Assembly: GCF_032854445.1 (NCBI RefSeq)
Contig: NC_088305.1
Location: forward strand, 22,980,955 to 23,044,954
Direction of reading: 5' to 3'
DNA length: 64,000 nucleotides
Source: Liolophura sinensis
Taxonomy: Eukaryota; Mollusca; Polyplacophora; Chitonida; Chitonidae
A model generated the notes under the pieces. That model worked only from the letters and a program-made list of their open reading frames with translations. It did no database searches and had not been told where the DNA came from. The position numbers and the translations under genes were made by a program. Below are positions 12,787 to 25,500 of this stretch, piece after piece (within the stretch, counting starts at the first letter, position 1; the number at the start of each line of letters is the position of its first letter).

Positions 12787-14093
12787 AATTATTTGCTTTA
12801 TCTTAAATTAACATACCCTTGTACTGTGGCGTGCACAAAATGTTTATGAGTGCTGGTATTTTGAACACTGATTTGAATATTTCCCTGTATATTTCCAAAT
12901 GAGTTTCAAGTGTTGAACATTCTTAATTTATTAAATGAATAATGTGGCAAAATAATGTAGAAGTAATTATAACTCATTTTAAGGAATGATTAAAACTGTT
13001 TTCATGTAATATAACTTTAAAAATAATTTTAGTTGCCAAGTTAAGGCAAAATTTAATAGTTATATTCATATACAAAGTGATAATTTCTTTCATATATTTT
13101 CCAGATTTTTTGTCTGCTTGTATTGTACCAAACTAAACAGATGTAGAAAGACCCGTCTCTAAGCTTTCTAGACATACTATATTTGTGTCATTAACCATCG
13201 GTTATAGTGCTTTAAAGAAGAACCCAGAAGAGGGTCGACTATACTGAAATGCCATCACGGTCACCCAAGCTGGTTTAGGCAGGGAAGATAGCTGGTGTGA
13301 CGATAACCAGTGTATGTCTCATATATTCAGCATACCCAGTCATGAGGGCCGTCCAAAATTTCTAAAATCGTAGTGTGTTTAAAATAAATGCCCAGCATGC
13401 TGTTGTCCGGGCTTACAAAAAGCCTTAAGATCGAAAATATCTGTTGAACCAAAATACAATTAAATTTCGAAATAATACTTTTGCTATAAATAGTAAATTT
13501 TCTTAGCGGTATGTATTTAAAAATCTAAAAGACATACTAAATGATTCTCATAAACTATTTTCAGCAATTTTAGTTAATTGACCTAATGTTTTAATAAATT
13601 AAGCAAAACATTGCCATGAATGTTTTTCCAATACTTTATTGTACTATTACTGAATACAAGCTATTATATTTCATGACATTCAAAGGTATTACCATTTATT
13701 GGTAATTCACCTCGTGTAAAATATCTCTATTTCTATTTTAATCATGTACATCACGTATGAATACTATTAGATATCAATTATCTATAAGATTACCAGCATT
13801 AAACTGTAATGATTTTCTGACATGCGCAATGGTCGTTCCATTGGTGGTAACGTGTTATATCCTGGTTTACATTCTAAGCAACCCATTGTAAAGTGCCTTG
13901 CATGAAAAATCTAAGTGACATGTGCAAATATAAATTAAATTTACAGATCAAATTATTGCTATCAATAGTTAAAAAGAGGGTCCAAATGTAATTAGATGAA
14001 GTACTTATTTGTTTTACAAAAAAATCGGTGAAATATCTTAAGTAATTTTCATAACCTATCTGGTAACAGATTTAAATCTATTTGTATTGAATT

Positions 14094-14096
<3 letters not shown>

Positions 14097-14160
<64 letters not shown>

Positions 14161-14208
14161 TATATATGATAAAAATATAATACAATTGATATATATATAT
14201 ATATATAT
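14097..14208. repeat. (AT)n microsatellite in A2
   Basis: AT dinucleotide runs, interrupted by 'gataaaaatataatacaattg', at the same locus as in A1. Confidence 0.9.
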
Positions 14209-16250
14209 ATTTTTTTTTTTTCTCATGATTAATTTTGTGTAAATTGTATTATATTTTCATCATATGTATCTTTCACCACAGTAAGAAAGGACGACTGCAC
14301 CAAAGCCATTGTCAAAGTCCCTACTTACAACCACGTACCGGTATGGAGGTTTCTGCATGATTAAGGGAACTGTAGAGTTCTAATACATGTATGTGGAAAG
14401 AGAAAGTTGTCGAGGGATTAAAGGATTCCACATTTTAAACATTTCAAAAACTTGCCTACATCTCAGTATACAGAAATAAATGCTCCTGAATACATGCCAA
14501 TGAAAATGACAAGAAAAACTTATAACCATATGCCTCCCAACTTACTCATATTTGAAGTTTTGTATGGTTGGTTGTTCATTTTTAAATGCGGTCATGCATG
14601 ATTTATTTCATTCATTTCTTTGTGTGTTCATGGCTTTTTGTCTTCAGGAATTAACCACTGCCAGTGTAAACGTTACAACTAAGTATGGAAGTCTCAACTG
14701 CTTTCATTATAAAATAGATCTATACTAAAGCAAAAGCCCAAAAATCGGATGTGGAAACCCCATAAAAGCTGTAAAACTGAACATAATTCTACGCCATATT
14801 ATATCTGCTCTGATATACATGCAATCTCATCGGGATTCCGATATTCAGTGTTATGTGTTAGGATTTAGACTTGTACCCAAAGGCAGGAGAATTTCGTATT
14901 TCTAGTTAAACTATGTCATGTTTAAAATTATTACATTAATAACATCTTCACTTGTTAATATCAGTGTAGAATGAAAATCCGTTTTTGACAGTTATGTTTG
15001 GGGATCTATTTTGTATTATTTCCCCTTGCTTATAGTGCATTTAAGTTAAGATTAAAAAATGCAAGGTACAAAGCACATTGTGTTGGCCTGGAGAAAGTGT
15101 GAAATGTGTCATGTTCCGTTGTTTTAAAACCAATCAAAACTGCCCCTCACTGGGTGGAGGGGAAAGTGTTAATTAATGGTCAGGTATAACAGACAGGACT
15201 TCTTTTGTTGGAACTTCAAATACACTTCTTGTCAGTTTGTTGTATGTTTCCTCTTTGTCCATATCCTGCAATCAACAACTTAGCGTTGCCTTAAATACCC
15301 AAGCCTGCAACCAATTGACCATTGTAATTAATGACGGTATTAGTTCCCTATACCGAAATATCGCTACTGAATAAATAGAAGTTGTATTCGTTTTTTGATA
15401 ATTGTATAAATGTGAGTAAAAAAAAACAAAAAAAAAAAGGCTGAAAGTGTTGTGATCGCTCTTAATTTCTGAAAAATATACCTTTTCGATGATATTAACA
15501 AATTTCTGATAACATACATATAATCTGTGACAAATTTTAAGCAGAAAGAGAAAAAATAATATTTTTCTCCTAAGTGTTTAAAACAAGTTTTTAATGGTTA
15601 TATTGGGCGTAATCGAAAAAATCCAAAAGGATTTATGTGTAATTACAACACATCTTGCCAATAATGCCATTGGATCTCGCCTAGCAAAAAGGGTACAGTG
15701 TGCCACCACAGACTTGCACCAACTGTTGAAAAACTGTGATTAGATGTTACAGCGGAACGGAAGACAAGAATATCTCCATGGAACTGGTCATGACATCCGT
15801 TTAGCAAATTTTCAACAAAGTAATACGTTTGCTTGCTTTCTTTGAAATTGTTTTTCTTTCGCTTTCAATATTACAGTATAGGCCATTTTTATATTCTAAA
15901 AGGCTAATTTATATTATAGAAAAAAATAATGTAAGATGATTTTTCTTAAATAAAATAATTTATGATTCTGTCATAAAAGAAAGACATCCAAAATTCAGCT
16001 AAGCTGGAGTAGCTATTACATATAGGTAGGTGTTTATCACAGGTGTAATAAAAAGATACTCTGAAAAAAACGAATAAACATTGTCAATATTGATGCTAAA
16101 TTTACCTATACCGACTCTGTTTAGTCATTAATTTATTTATCAAGTTTAGACATCATCATATATCTCTCTAAAACAATTTTGGATGGACTTGATTATGGAT
16201 GTCGGCGTTTTGTCCATTTTTTATGTAGTGGGTGGTTTTTTGGGCCTAGG

Positions 16251-17714
16251 GTATTTTGTCACTTATCCCAGTCACAGTAAAACCTTTAGGTTGGGGACGG
16301 GACGGGAATGAAAACCATCAATACAAGAAAACCCGGAACAGCAGTACCCAGGTATCTAAGCTTTCGAAACATACTGTATTACTGTTATTAACCATCAATT
16401 TCAGTACTTTAATCCTACCCGGAACGAAGTCGACCGTGGTGAAATGCGATCATGGTCGCCGAGGCTGGCATCGGCAAGGGAGATAAGTGGTGTGACGGTC
16501 ACTAGTGTACGTTTCGATTAGCCCACACATCCACAAAGCATGTGGCCTGAGACCCCCATTAATTTTCCATCAGCGACAATGTGGCCAATAAGCTCTGGTG
16601 CATACCTGGCCCAGCATGTGAGAAACAAGCCATAAAAATCTTGACATAGGTTGACCGTCAAAATCTGGACCTTTCTATGCTGGCAGCTGGGAGGGGTGCC
16701 TACCAACGCCAAGGGGACGTCACTCGCAGCCTCATCACTACCTCACACCTTGTGTCCTCTCACCCAGAATTTCAAACTTTCATCAATAAAGCTCATACCT
16801 CCTCAAAGTTTAGACAGTTTCCAGCATATTAATACCAAGCATGCACCTGTACACCAAAAATGGACGCCTGGGAGCAAAAAAATACTTTATACCCTAAAAG
16901 TCACAGAACTACCGATAAACGGAAGTTGTAATGGGGACCGTGTCCATGTACTGCGCCGAAATACAACTGAAGTTAGAGAATGCATTATTTTTATCAATAG
17001 TTAAGGAAAATGAGGAAAAGAAGGTTTTTATACAAGATGTTTATATATTTTTAAAAATCGGTAAAACATAATAAAAATTTATTATAGCCATTTTCATCAA
17101 AGAATTTTTTATAAAAAATTTTTTCAAAATTCATTTTTATGTTTGCTGAACGTGTCCCAAATTGTGGGTGTGGCAGCCAACTATTCTGTAAATGTTTACC
17201 ATAAAAATGTGTCCCATGTAATTACAATCCTGTCTGCATACAAGACAACCACACGGTTCTCCAGTGTCAACAAGAAGTCTGTAATCCCAGAAAGGCTGTC
17301 CAAATCTGTATTTTTACTATCTTTATCCATTCACGAAAAGATAGTGAAAGAAGATTCTACTGGCCATAAAAAATTGAAATGTCACTTTCTTTGCTATTCC
17401 TCCCCATTACGCGAATGGGTTTTAAAATCCAGTAACAAATCAAGAGGGACTCTCTCTGTAGCTAGTCACATCTATGTATTGCTTTTGTCTTTTTGCCTGT
17501 AAAGATAAGGTTAAATGATAGCACAAATACAATTAAGTAAAGTAAATAAGATACGTTATATTGAATGTAAAGTAAAATATTGTTATAATACTTGTAATAT
17601 GTATTTCAGGCGGGGATCTGTCATACCCAATCAAACACCCCCATCCCGTCCCCCATGCCACCCATCATCCAAAACCTCTCTCAAAGACTATTTGGATTTT
17701 CTTTTTTTTTGCAG
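16251..17714 (+). other. GT1 leader / upstream region
   Basis: This region precedes GT1 and is repeated before GT3 (54727-56180); its last part also precedes GT2 (from 34451). It ends in a strong acceptor-like tract, 'ttttttttttgcag', immediately before the GT1 ATG, conserved in all three copies, so a 5' noncoding exon probably lies upstream. An open frame at 17143-17502 starts at TTG and is stopped early in the GT2 copy, so it is probably not coding. A segment at 16345-16510 resembles 4995-5195 inside block A, an additional old dispersed repeat. I could not place the promoter. Confidence 0.5.
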
Positions 17715-18695
17715 ATGTTACCAGACAAAGCTGTTAATCCTCCGCTAATGTGTTTAACCTCTGTTTGTTTGCAGGTCAAACGATTGATGTTCGTTTTCCT
17801 ACTGGTAGATATGATCTTTTTGAGATTTTACATCTCACAGGTTTCCTCAAGGCCACATTTGTCCTTTACGACTCGCCGCTCGCTTGTATTCCTGGAGCGC
17901 CCTCTACCGGTCAGTCAGGAAACAAATGCCAAGAAGCCCTATCTTGATGTGGTGTGTGTATTTCCCCTCATGGACACGGTTGAGTGGTCCAAGGCCAGGT
18001 ACTCCCACGTGAACGGCACCGAGCTGATAAATCGGGAGAAGGAGTATATTGTCAGTCTAAAAAGAAACCTAAACCACTCATCCGTATTGTCCGTCCATTT
18101 GTTCAGCCACAAACCAGAACAGTTGTACGAGAAACTCACAGTACAGTATGGCGTCGACATGAAAAAGGTGGTCTTCTACAACTCCACGGAGAATCCAACC
18201 TACCAAGAAATGTTTGGTTACGTGTCTCGCTTTTTACAAGGACGTTTCATTATGATTCTCAACGCGGACAACTATATGGGAGACGGTTTTGTGGACTTGG
18301 ATTTGGACTATCTGAGAAAGAATAAGGTGATGTACTCCTTGACACGGAGATTTCCTGTCCCGATGCCAACCGGATGTCGGGTAACTAACAAGGCGCACTG
18401 TGAACAGAACAGTGCCTATCTTGGTTCTCATGACTCGTTCCTGTTCTTTGTCGCCTCACAACTCCCGGGGAACTTCCTAGCTGAACTCAATTATCCAAGT
18501 CATGTTTACGGATCAGAAAACATAGCCATTTGGGCTTTCAAGCATATCCTTAAATTTTCTGTGTTGAATCCTTGCAAGAAGGTGCACATTCATCACCTCC
18601 ACTGCACTGCCATCAGCGCCAAAGGACGGATAAGGCTAAATGTTAGAGGGAGATATGGCACTGCAAAGATTACCGACAATATTTATGTCCCCTGA
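17715..18695 (+). CDS. Putative Golgi glycosyltransferase-like type II membrane protein (GT1, intact)
   Basis: The 326-residue frame is intact. The ATG follows a polypyrimidine/AG acceptor kept in all three copies, so I chose it over the upstream in-frame ATG at 17655. A short N-terminal tail leads, after VKR, to a hydrophobic segment (about residues 24-42), as in type II Golgi enzymes. The rest has the look of a GT-A fold: a strand ending 'ILNADNYMG' (about residues 182-190, a DxD-like site), then 'SHDSFLF', 'YGSENIAIWAF' and 'NPCKKVHIHHLHC', matching the usual order of metal/donor site, acceptor-side aspartate, helix and C-terminal histidines. Potential N-glycosylation sites (NGT, NHS, NST) are present. 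Substrate is unknown; the family assignment is by motif pattern only. GT2 and GT3 are broken copies, so this is the only working one in view. A lipocalin gene lies downstream. Confidence 0.7.
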   Translation: MLPDKAVNPPLMCLTSVCLQVKRLMFVFLLVDMIFLRFYISQVSSRPHLSFTTRRSLVFLERPLPVSQETNAKKPYLDVVCVFPLMDTVEWSKARYSHVNGTELINREKEYIVSLKRNLNHSSVLSVHLFSHKPEQLYEKLTVQYGVDMKKVVFYNSTENPTYQEMFGYVSRFLQGRFIMILNADNYMGDGFVDLDLDYLRKNKVMYSLTRRFPVPMPTGCRVTNKAHCEQNSAYLGSHDSFLFFVASQLPGNFLAELNYPSHVYGSENIAIWAFKHILKFSVLNPCKKVHIHHLHCTAISAKGRIRLNVRGRYGTAKITDNIYVP

Positions 18696-20147
18696 GCCAG
18701 TGTCACCAAAAGTAACAGTAAGCAGACTTTACTTGAAGGTGATTGTTATGAAGATTAATTATTCCACAACCGTTTTACTGTGTCCACGGTAGTATATAGG
18801 CACTGTGACATTATGCACGTTTTGGAATGAACACTTGGGCTATAAGTGTTATTAGTATAACAGATATAGTCGATGGATGTAATACACAAACTATAATACC
18901 TGTAGACGGTCATATCGGCAATCATAATACTGTATCACATTGCGCCACTTAAAGTAATCAGATGTTTTTATTTAAAATACAAAATTATCTATTTATATTT
19001 TCTTTAAACAAGACCTAATGGAAAAAATGGATACCTTATCATTACATACAAATCATTCATACTAATCATCTGTAGACGGTCATATCGGCAATCATAATAC
19101 TGTATCACATTGCGCCACATAAAGTAATCAGATGTTTTTATTTAAAATACAAAATTATCTATTTATATTTTCTTTAAACAAGACCTAATGGAAAAAATGG
19201 ATACCTTATCATTACATACAAATCATTTCCTATTCGTCTGTTGTAATTCATTTTAGCGATAAAAGGGAGATAATCCACTACAAAAGTATCTATTTATACT
19301 TTCTTTAAACAGGCCTTAATGGAAGAAAGAATACCTTATTATTACATACAAAGCAGTTTCTATCTATCTGCAGGAATTTATTTTAACAATATAATGGCGA
19401 TAATCCATTTAAGATACTCCTAAAATACTTCCCGCTTTTTTACGTTGTAAGATTAAATGCCAGAGGCCATAAGTGATGTATTTGTATACAAATATGTATG
19501 GAAAGGGGAGTAGGCCTATCTGTGTGTGAACCAAACATACATATACGTAAAAACATCATATACACTCTACACTGGTACATAATTATATGTAGAAATATAT
19601 GCTGTATTTGATTTATTTCTTTGATTGATGTTTTACGCTTTACTCAAGATTATTATACGCTGTAATATATTTGTGTGATCATGTAGAGAACTACTCCAGA
19701 TGTACACCCGTACATCTAAATATGGATTATTTGTGTACTCTTGTAAATATAATAATTGTGCTGAACAAACTAATCATAATATGACTGTACGATTTATATA
19801 CGGCATGACATCTGCTGTGAGTGATATTTGTTTGTTCATATATTTACTTATATGAGAATTAATGTAATATATAAGTGCACATGAGTCTGAGCTCGTGTGT
19901 AGTCTTGGGGAAAAACCGATTTCTCGAATTTCGCAGCGGCAGTGTATATTTACATGTAGGTTATATTTGTATTCTGTAATACATCGTACTATACACTTTT
20001 TTGTGTATTTATGCAGTACTTATTTGTTGCATTAAAAATCTTTTTATATAAACTGGCTGGCATAAGACCCCTGTATAGCATTGCCTGGTTTATATCCTTA
20101 GACGAATAGATCTGATACTGTTAAGTCCGGTGTCAGTACACTGGGAC
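18696..20147 (+). other. GT1 3' flank with a 170-bp tandem duplication
   Basis: Noncoding sequence shared with GT2 (37734-39029) and GT3 (57163-58471), probably holding the 3' UTR. In GT1 only, the segment starting 'tgtagacggtcatatc' at 18901 is repeated at 19071, ending near 19229, almost unchanged. GT2 and GT3 have one copy. A short reversed SINE tail ('tgttttacgctttactcaag') lies near 19600-19650. No AATAAA could be tied to the gene with confidence. Confidence 0.6.
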
Positions 20148-20236
20148 TCTTGAGTTGGCCGTTGTCTAATGGCTACAGGTGCTCGTTTTTCAACCGCTAG
20201 GATACACGAGTTTCACGCGGATTCAAATACGCCTTT
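20148..20236 (+). repeat. tRNA-like fragment, probable SINE head
   Basis: The stretch 'ggccgttgtctaatggctac' resembles a tRNA A-box arm and 'cgcggattcaaatacgcc' resembles a B-box/T arm. The GT2 flank keeps only the first part (39030-39096). More likely a tRNA-derived SINE head or decayed tRNA gene than a working tRNA: the acceptor stem is not convincing. Confidence 0.35.
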
Positions 20237-20530
20237 GGAAGGACTAGTGTCAACATATTCATCGTGTTGAGTTGGATCGCCACATTGTATACTATGAACG
20301 GTTGTAATCAAAGTGCAACTTAGATACATAGGTATTATCGACGACTGATATACTTGCATGGTTTAGGATTTGAATACTGATTTCACTGTTTAGCCTAGAA
20401 CATATCGTGCGCTTTTCTAACATCACTGAAAACTGTTGACTGCTTCTCTTTGCATGATAACGTCTTAATTCTCTACTTTACAAACTTCCATAAATCTTTG
20501 GTATTTCGTGTTAAACGTCGTCTTGGGAAC
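20237..20530. other. Short unique spacer before MS1
   Basis: About 290 bases with no gene or motif that I can support. The segment is missing from the GT2 cassette, where the tRNA-like fragment runs directly into the minisatellite. Confidence 0.4.
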
Positions 20531-22205
20531 TGTGTACTTCTCAACACTGGAAAGTAGAGTACGGCTCCCGCCTAACTGTGTACTTCTCAACATTGCAAAG
20601 TAGAGTACGGCTCCCGCCTACACTGTGCACTTATTACACCACATAGTAAAGTATGACTGCTGCCTACATTGTGTACTTCTCAACTTTGCAAAGTAGAGTA
20701 CGGCTCCCGCCTACACAGTGTACTTCTTTACTCTACAAACTGGAGTACGGTTTCCGCCTACACTGTGCACTTATTACACCACTAAGTAAAGTACGACTGC
20801 TACCTACACTGTGTACTTCTCTATATTACAAAGAAGAGTACGGCTGCGCCCTACACAGTGCATTTCTCTACACTACCAAGTAGAATACGACTGCCCCTTA
20901 CAGAATGTACTTCTCTACACTACAAAGTAGAGTATGACTGCCGCCTACACTGTGTGCTTCTCTACACTGCAAAGTAGAGTACGGCTGCCGCCTACATTGT
21001 GTACTTCTCTACATCACACAGTCATTTACGACTACCGCCTAAACTGCGTACTTCTCTACACTACAAAGTAGAATACTACTGCCGTCTACACTGCGCACTT
21101 CTCTACAATACAAAGTGCAGTACGGCTGCCGCCTACACTGTCCACTTCTCTGCACTACAAAGTAGAGTACTACTGCCGTCTACACTGCGCACTTCTCTAC
21201 AATACAAAGTGCAGTACGGCTGCCGACTACACTGTCCACTTCTCTGCACTACAAAGTAGAGTACTACTGCCGTCTACACTGCGCACTTCTCTACAATACA
21301 AAGTAGAGTACTACTGCCGTCTAAACTGCGCACTTCTCTACAATACAAAGTGCAGTACGGCTGCCGCCTACACTGTCCACTTCTCTGCACTACAAAGTAG
21401 AGTACTACTGCCGTCTACACTGCGCACTTCTCTACAATACAAAGTAGAGTACGACTGCCGTCTACACTGCGCACTTCTCTACAATACAAAATAGAGTACG
21501 ACTGCCGTCTACACTGTGCGCTTCTCTACACTGCAAAGTAGAGTACGACTCCGCCTACACCGTGTACTTCTCTGCACTACAAAGTAGAGTACAACTGCCG
21601 CCTACACTTCATACTTCTCTACACTACAACATAGAGTACGACTGTCTCCTACACTGCGCACTTTTCTGCAATACAAAGTAGAGTACGACTGCCGTCTACA
21701 CTGCGCACTTCTCTACACTGCAAAGTGGAGAACGACTGCCGCTTACACTGTGTACTTCTCTACAATACAAAATAGAGTACGACTGCCGCCTACACTGTGC
21801 GCTTCTCTACACTGCAAAGTAGAGTACGACTCCGCCTACACCGTGTACTTCTCTGCACTACAAAGTAGAGTACAACTGCCGCCTACACTTCATACTTTTC
21901 TACACTACAACATAGAGTACGACTGTCTCCTACACTGCGCACTTTTCTACAATACAAAGTAGAGTACGACTGCCGCCTACACTGTGCACTTCTCTACACT
22001 GCAAAGTGGAGAACGACTGCCGCTTACACTGTGTACTTCTCTACACTACATGTTAGAGTACGACTGCCGCCTACCCTGTGTACTTCCCTACGCTATAAAG
22101 TAGAGTACGACTATCGCCTACAAAGTACAGTACGGCTGCTGCCTACACTGTGTACTTTTCTACACTACAAAGTAGAGTAGCCTACACTGTGTACTTCTCT
22201 CATAA
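20531..22205. repeat. 47-bp minisatellite MS1, array 1
   Basis: About 35 units of a 47-base repeat, typical words 'gtacttctctacactacaaa' and 'gtagagtacgactgccgcct'. Units vary, and 94-bp dimers recur (for example around 21120-21450). Short frames of up to 86 codons cross several units because two frames lack stops, but 47 is not a multiple of three, so this is not coding. The array lies between the GT1 3' flank and the lipocalin promoter. Confidence 0.9.
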
Positions 22206-22478
22206 CATTTTAGTGTAAGTCTTACATTATTTTATCAGCTGTGAGGTTGTCGCGTAATATACAGTTGTTTTTAGTTCTGTCCACACTTCGGTAATTTCAT
22301 TATTTTGCCACTGTGAACAAAAACACTGGATCCCGCAGCAAAATTTCCAGCTCGACAAGGTACGTATTAAGTTTGCTGAGTTTAAAAATAATATAAGATG
22401 ACACCCAACAGACAAAATGTAGACAAAACATGCAATCGGGAGGTAAAAAAATCGCGTTTATCTACGTTTTATAAACCC

Positions 22479-22487
22479 TATATAAGG
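22479..22487 (+). promoter_or_regulatory. TATA box of lipocalin gene 1
   Basis: TATATAAGG lies 64 bases before the proposed ATG at 22543, giving an expected start about 30 bases downstream and a short 5' UTR. The paralogous position before gene 2 is TATAAAAGG (40633-40641), and the surrounding 'accctata..aggcatttta' is conserved. Confidence 0.5.
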
Positions 22488-22542
22488 CATTTTACCCGGA
22501 ATTGAATATAATAGTCGGTAAAACATAGTGGGAAGAATCTCA

Positions 22543-25500
22543 ATGCATTTATTTATTTTTTTTGAAAAGTATATTTACATGTACGGTCTTCTTCAATGAT
22601 TACGACTATGGGTTGTACCAGGAACACGGTATATTTACATGTACAGTCTACATCCATGACTACGACTATGAGTTTTACCAAGCACACAGTATATTTACAT
22701 GTACAGTCGACGTTCATGACTACGACTATGGGTTGTACCAGGCACACGGTATATTTACATATACAGTCGATGACCATGACAACCTCTATATACTGTACCA
22801 GGCACACGGTATATTTACATGTACAGTCGACGTCCATGATTACGACTATGGGTTGTACCAAGCACACAGTATATTTACATGTAAAGTCGACGTTCATGAC
22901 TACGACTATGGGTTGTACCAAGCACACGGTTTATTTACATGTACAGTTGACGTTCTTGACTATGCCTATGGGTTGTACCAAGCACACGGTATATTTACAT
23001 ATACAGTCGATGACCATGACAACCTCTATGGATTGTACCAACCACACGGTAAATTTACATGTACAGTCGACGTCCATGACTACGACTGAGGGTTGTGCCA
23101 AGCACACGGTATATTTACATGTACAGTCGACGTCCATGACTAGAACTATGGGTTGTATTAAGCACACGGTATATTTACATATACAGTCGACGTTCATGAC
23201 TAGGACTATGGGTTGTACCAAGCACACGGTATATTTACGTGTACAGTCGTTGTTCGTGACTACGACTATGGGTTGTGCCAAGCACACGGTATATTTACAT
23301 GTACAGTCGATGACCATGACAACCTCTATGGATTGTACCAAGCACACAGTATATTTACATGTACAGTCGACGTCCATGACAACCTCTATGGATTGTACCA
23401 AGTACACGGTATATTTACATGTACAGTCGACATCCATGACTAGGACTATGGGTTGTACCATACACACGGTATATTTACATGTAATGGCGACGTCTATAAA
23501 CACTACTATGGGTTGTTCCAAGCACACGGTATATTTACATGTACAGTCGACGTCCATGACCACGACTATGGGTTGTACCAAGCACACGGTATATTCCCAT
23601 GTACAGTCGACGTCCATGACTACGACTATGGGTTGTACCAAGCACACGGTATATTTACATGAACTGGCAACGTCTATGACTACGTCTGTGGATTGTACCA
23701 GGCACACAGTATATTTACATGTACAGTCGACGTCCATGACTACGACTATGGGTTGTACCAAGCACACGGTATATTTACATGTATAGTTGACGTCCATAAT
23801 TACGACTATGGGTTGCACCAAGCACACGGTATATTTACATGTACAGTCGACGTCCATGATTACGACTATGGGTTGTGCCAAGCACAAGGTATATTTACGT
23901 GTACAGTCGACGTCCATGACTACGTCTGTGGATTGTACCAGGCACACGGTATATTTACATGTACAGTCGATGTCCATGATTACGACTGTGGGTTGGGCCA
24001 AGTACACGGTATATTTACATGTACAGTCGACATCCATGACTAGGACTATGGGTTGTACCAAGCACACGGTATATTTACATGTAATGGCGACGTCTATGAA
24101 TACTACTATGGGTTGTTCCAACCACACGGTTTTTTTTTCATGTACAGTCGACGTCCATGACTACGACTATGGGTTGTACCAAGCACACGTATATTTACAT
24201 GTACAGTCGACGTCCATGACTACGACTATGGGTTGTACCAAGCACACGGTATATTTACATGTACTGGCGACGTCTATGACTACGTCTGTGGATTGTACCA
24301 GGCACACGGTATATTTATATGTACAGTCGACGTCCATGACTACGACTATGGGTTGTACCAAGCACAAGGTATATTTACGTGTACAGTCGACGTCCATGAC
24401 TACATCTGTGGATTGTACCAGGCACACGGTATATTTACATGTACAGTCGATGTCCATGATTACGACTGAGGGTTGGGCCAATTACACGGTATATTTACAT
24501 GTACAGTCGACGTCCATGACTACGACTATGGGTTGTACCAAGCACACGGTATATTTACATGTATAGTTGACGTCCATAATTACGACTATGGGTTGCACCA
24601 AGCACACGGTATATTTACATGTACAGTCGACGTCCATGATTACGACTATGGGTTGTGCCAAGCACAAGGTATATTTACGTGTACAGTCGACGTCCATGAC
24701 TACGTCTGTGGATTGTACCAGGCACACGGTATATTTACATGTACAGTCGATGTCCATGATTACGACTGTGGGTTGGGCCAAGTACACGGTATATTTACAT
24801 GTACAGTCGACATCCATGACTAGGACTATGGGTTGTACCAAGCACACGGTACATTTACATGTAATGGCGACGTCTATGAATACTACTATGGGTTGTTCCA
24901 ACCACACGGTTTTTTTTTCATGTACAGTCGACGTCCATGACTACGACTATGGGTTGTACCAAGCACACGTATATTTACATGTACAGTCGACGTCCATGAC
25001 TACGACTATGGGTTGTACCAAGCACACGGTATATTTACATGTACTGGCGACGTCTATGACTACGTCTGTGGATTGTACCAGGCACAAGGTATATTTACGT
25101 GTACAGTCGACGTCCATGACTACATCTGTGGATTGTACCAGGCACACGGTATATTTACATGTACAGTCGATGTCCATGATTACGACTGTGGGTTGGGCCA
25201 ATTACACGGTATATTTACATGTACAGTCGACATCCATAACTAGGACTATGGGTTGTACCAAGCACACGGTATATTTACATGTAATGGCGACGTCTATGAA
25301 CACTACTATGGGTTGTTCCAAGCACACGGTATATTTACATGTACAGTCGACGTCCATGACCACAACTATGGGTTGTACCAAGCACACGGTATATTTACAT
25401 GTACTGGCGACGTCTATGACTACGTCTGTGGATTGTACCAGGCACACGGTATATTTACATGTACAGTCGACGTCCATGACTACGACTATGGGTTGTACCA

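Larger units (their letters stand above)
9073..16250 (+). repeat. Duplicated block A, copy A2
   Basis: The block is collinear with A1 from A1 position 1000 onward and with A3 throughout. From about 15217 to 16250 only A2 and A3 match, because A1 stops earlier. It contains a foldback (9804-9929), an old SINE tail, a MITE, a coding-like relic and an (AT)n run. A minus-strand open stretch near 15650-15790 ends 'GASLWWHTVPFLLGE' but lacks start and splice support. No gene is assigned. Confidence 0.8.

Noticed and set aside
17143-17502. 119-codon frame in the GT1 and GT3 leaders
   Set aside because: Starts with TTG and the GT2 copy has an early stop; no domain is visible.
20148-20236. Functional tRNA gene
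   Set aside because: A- and B-box-like words are present but the acceptor stem and cloverleaf do not close convincingly.
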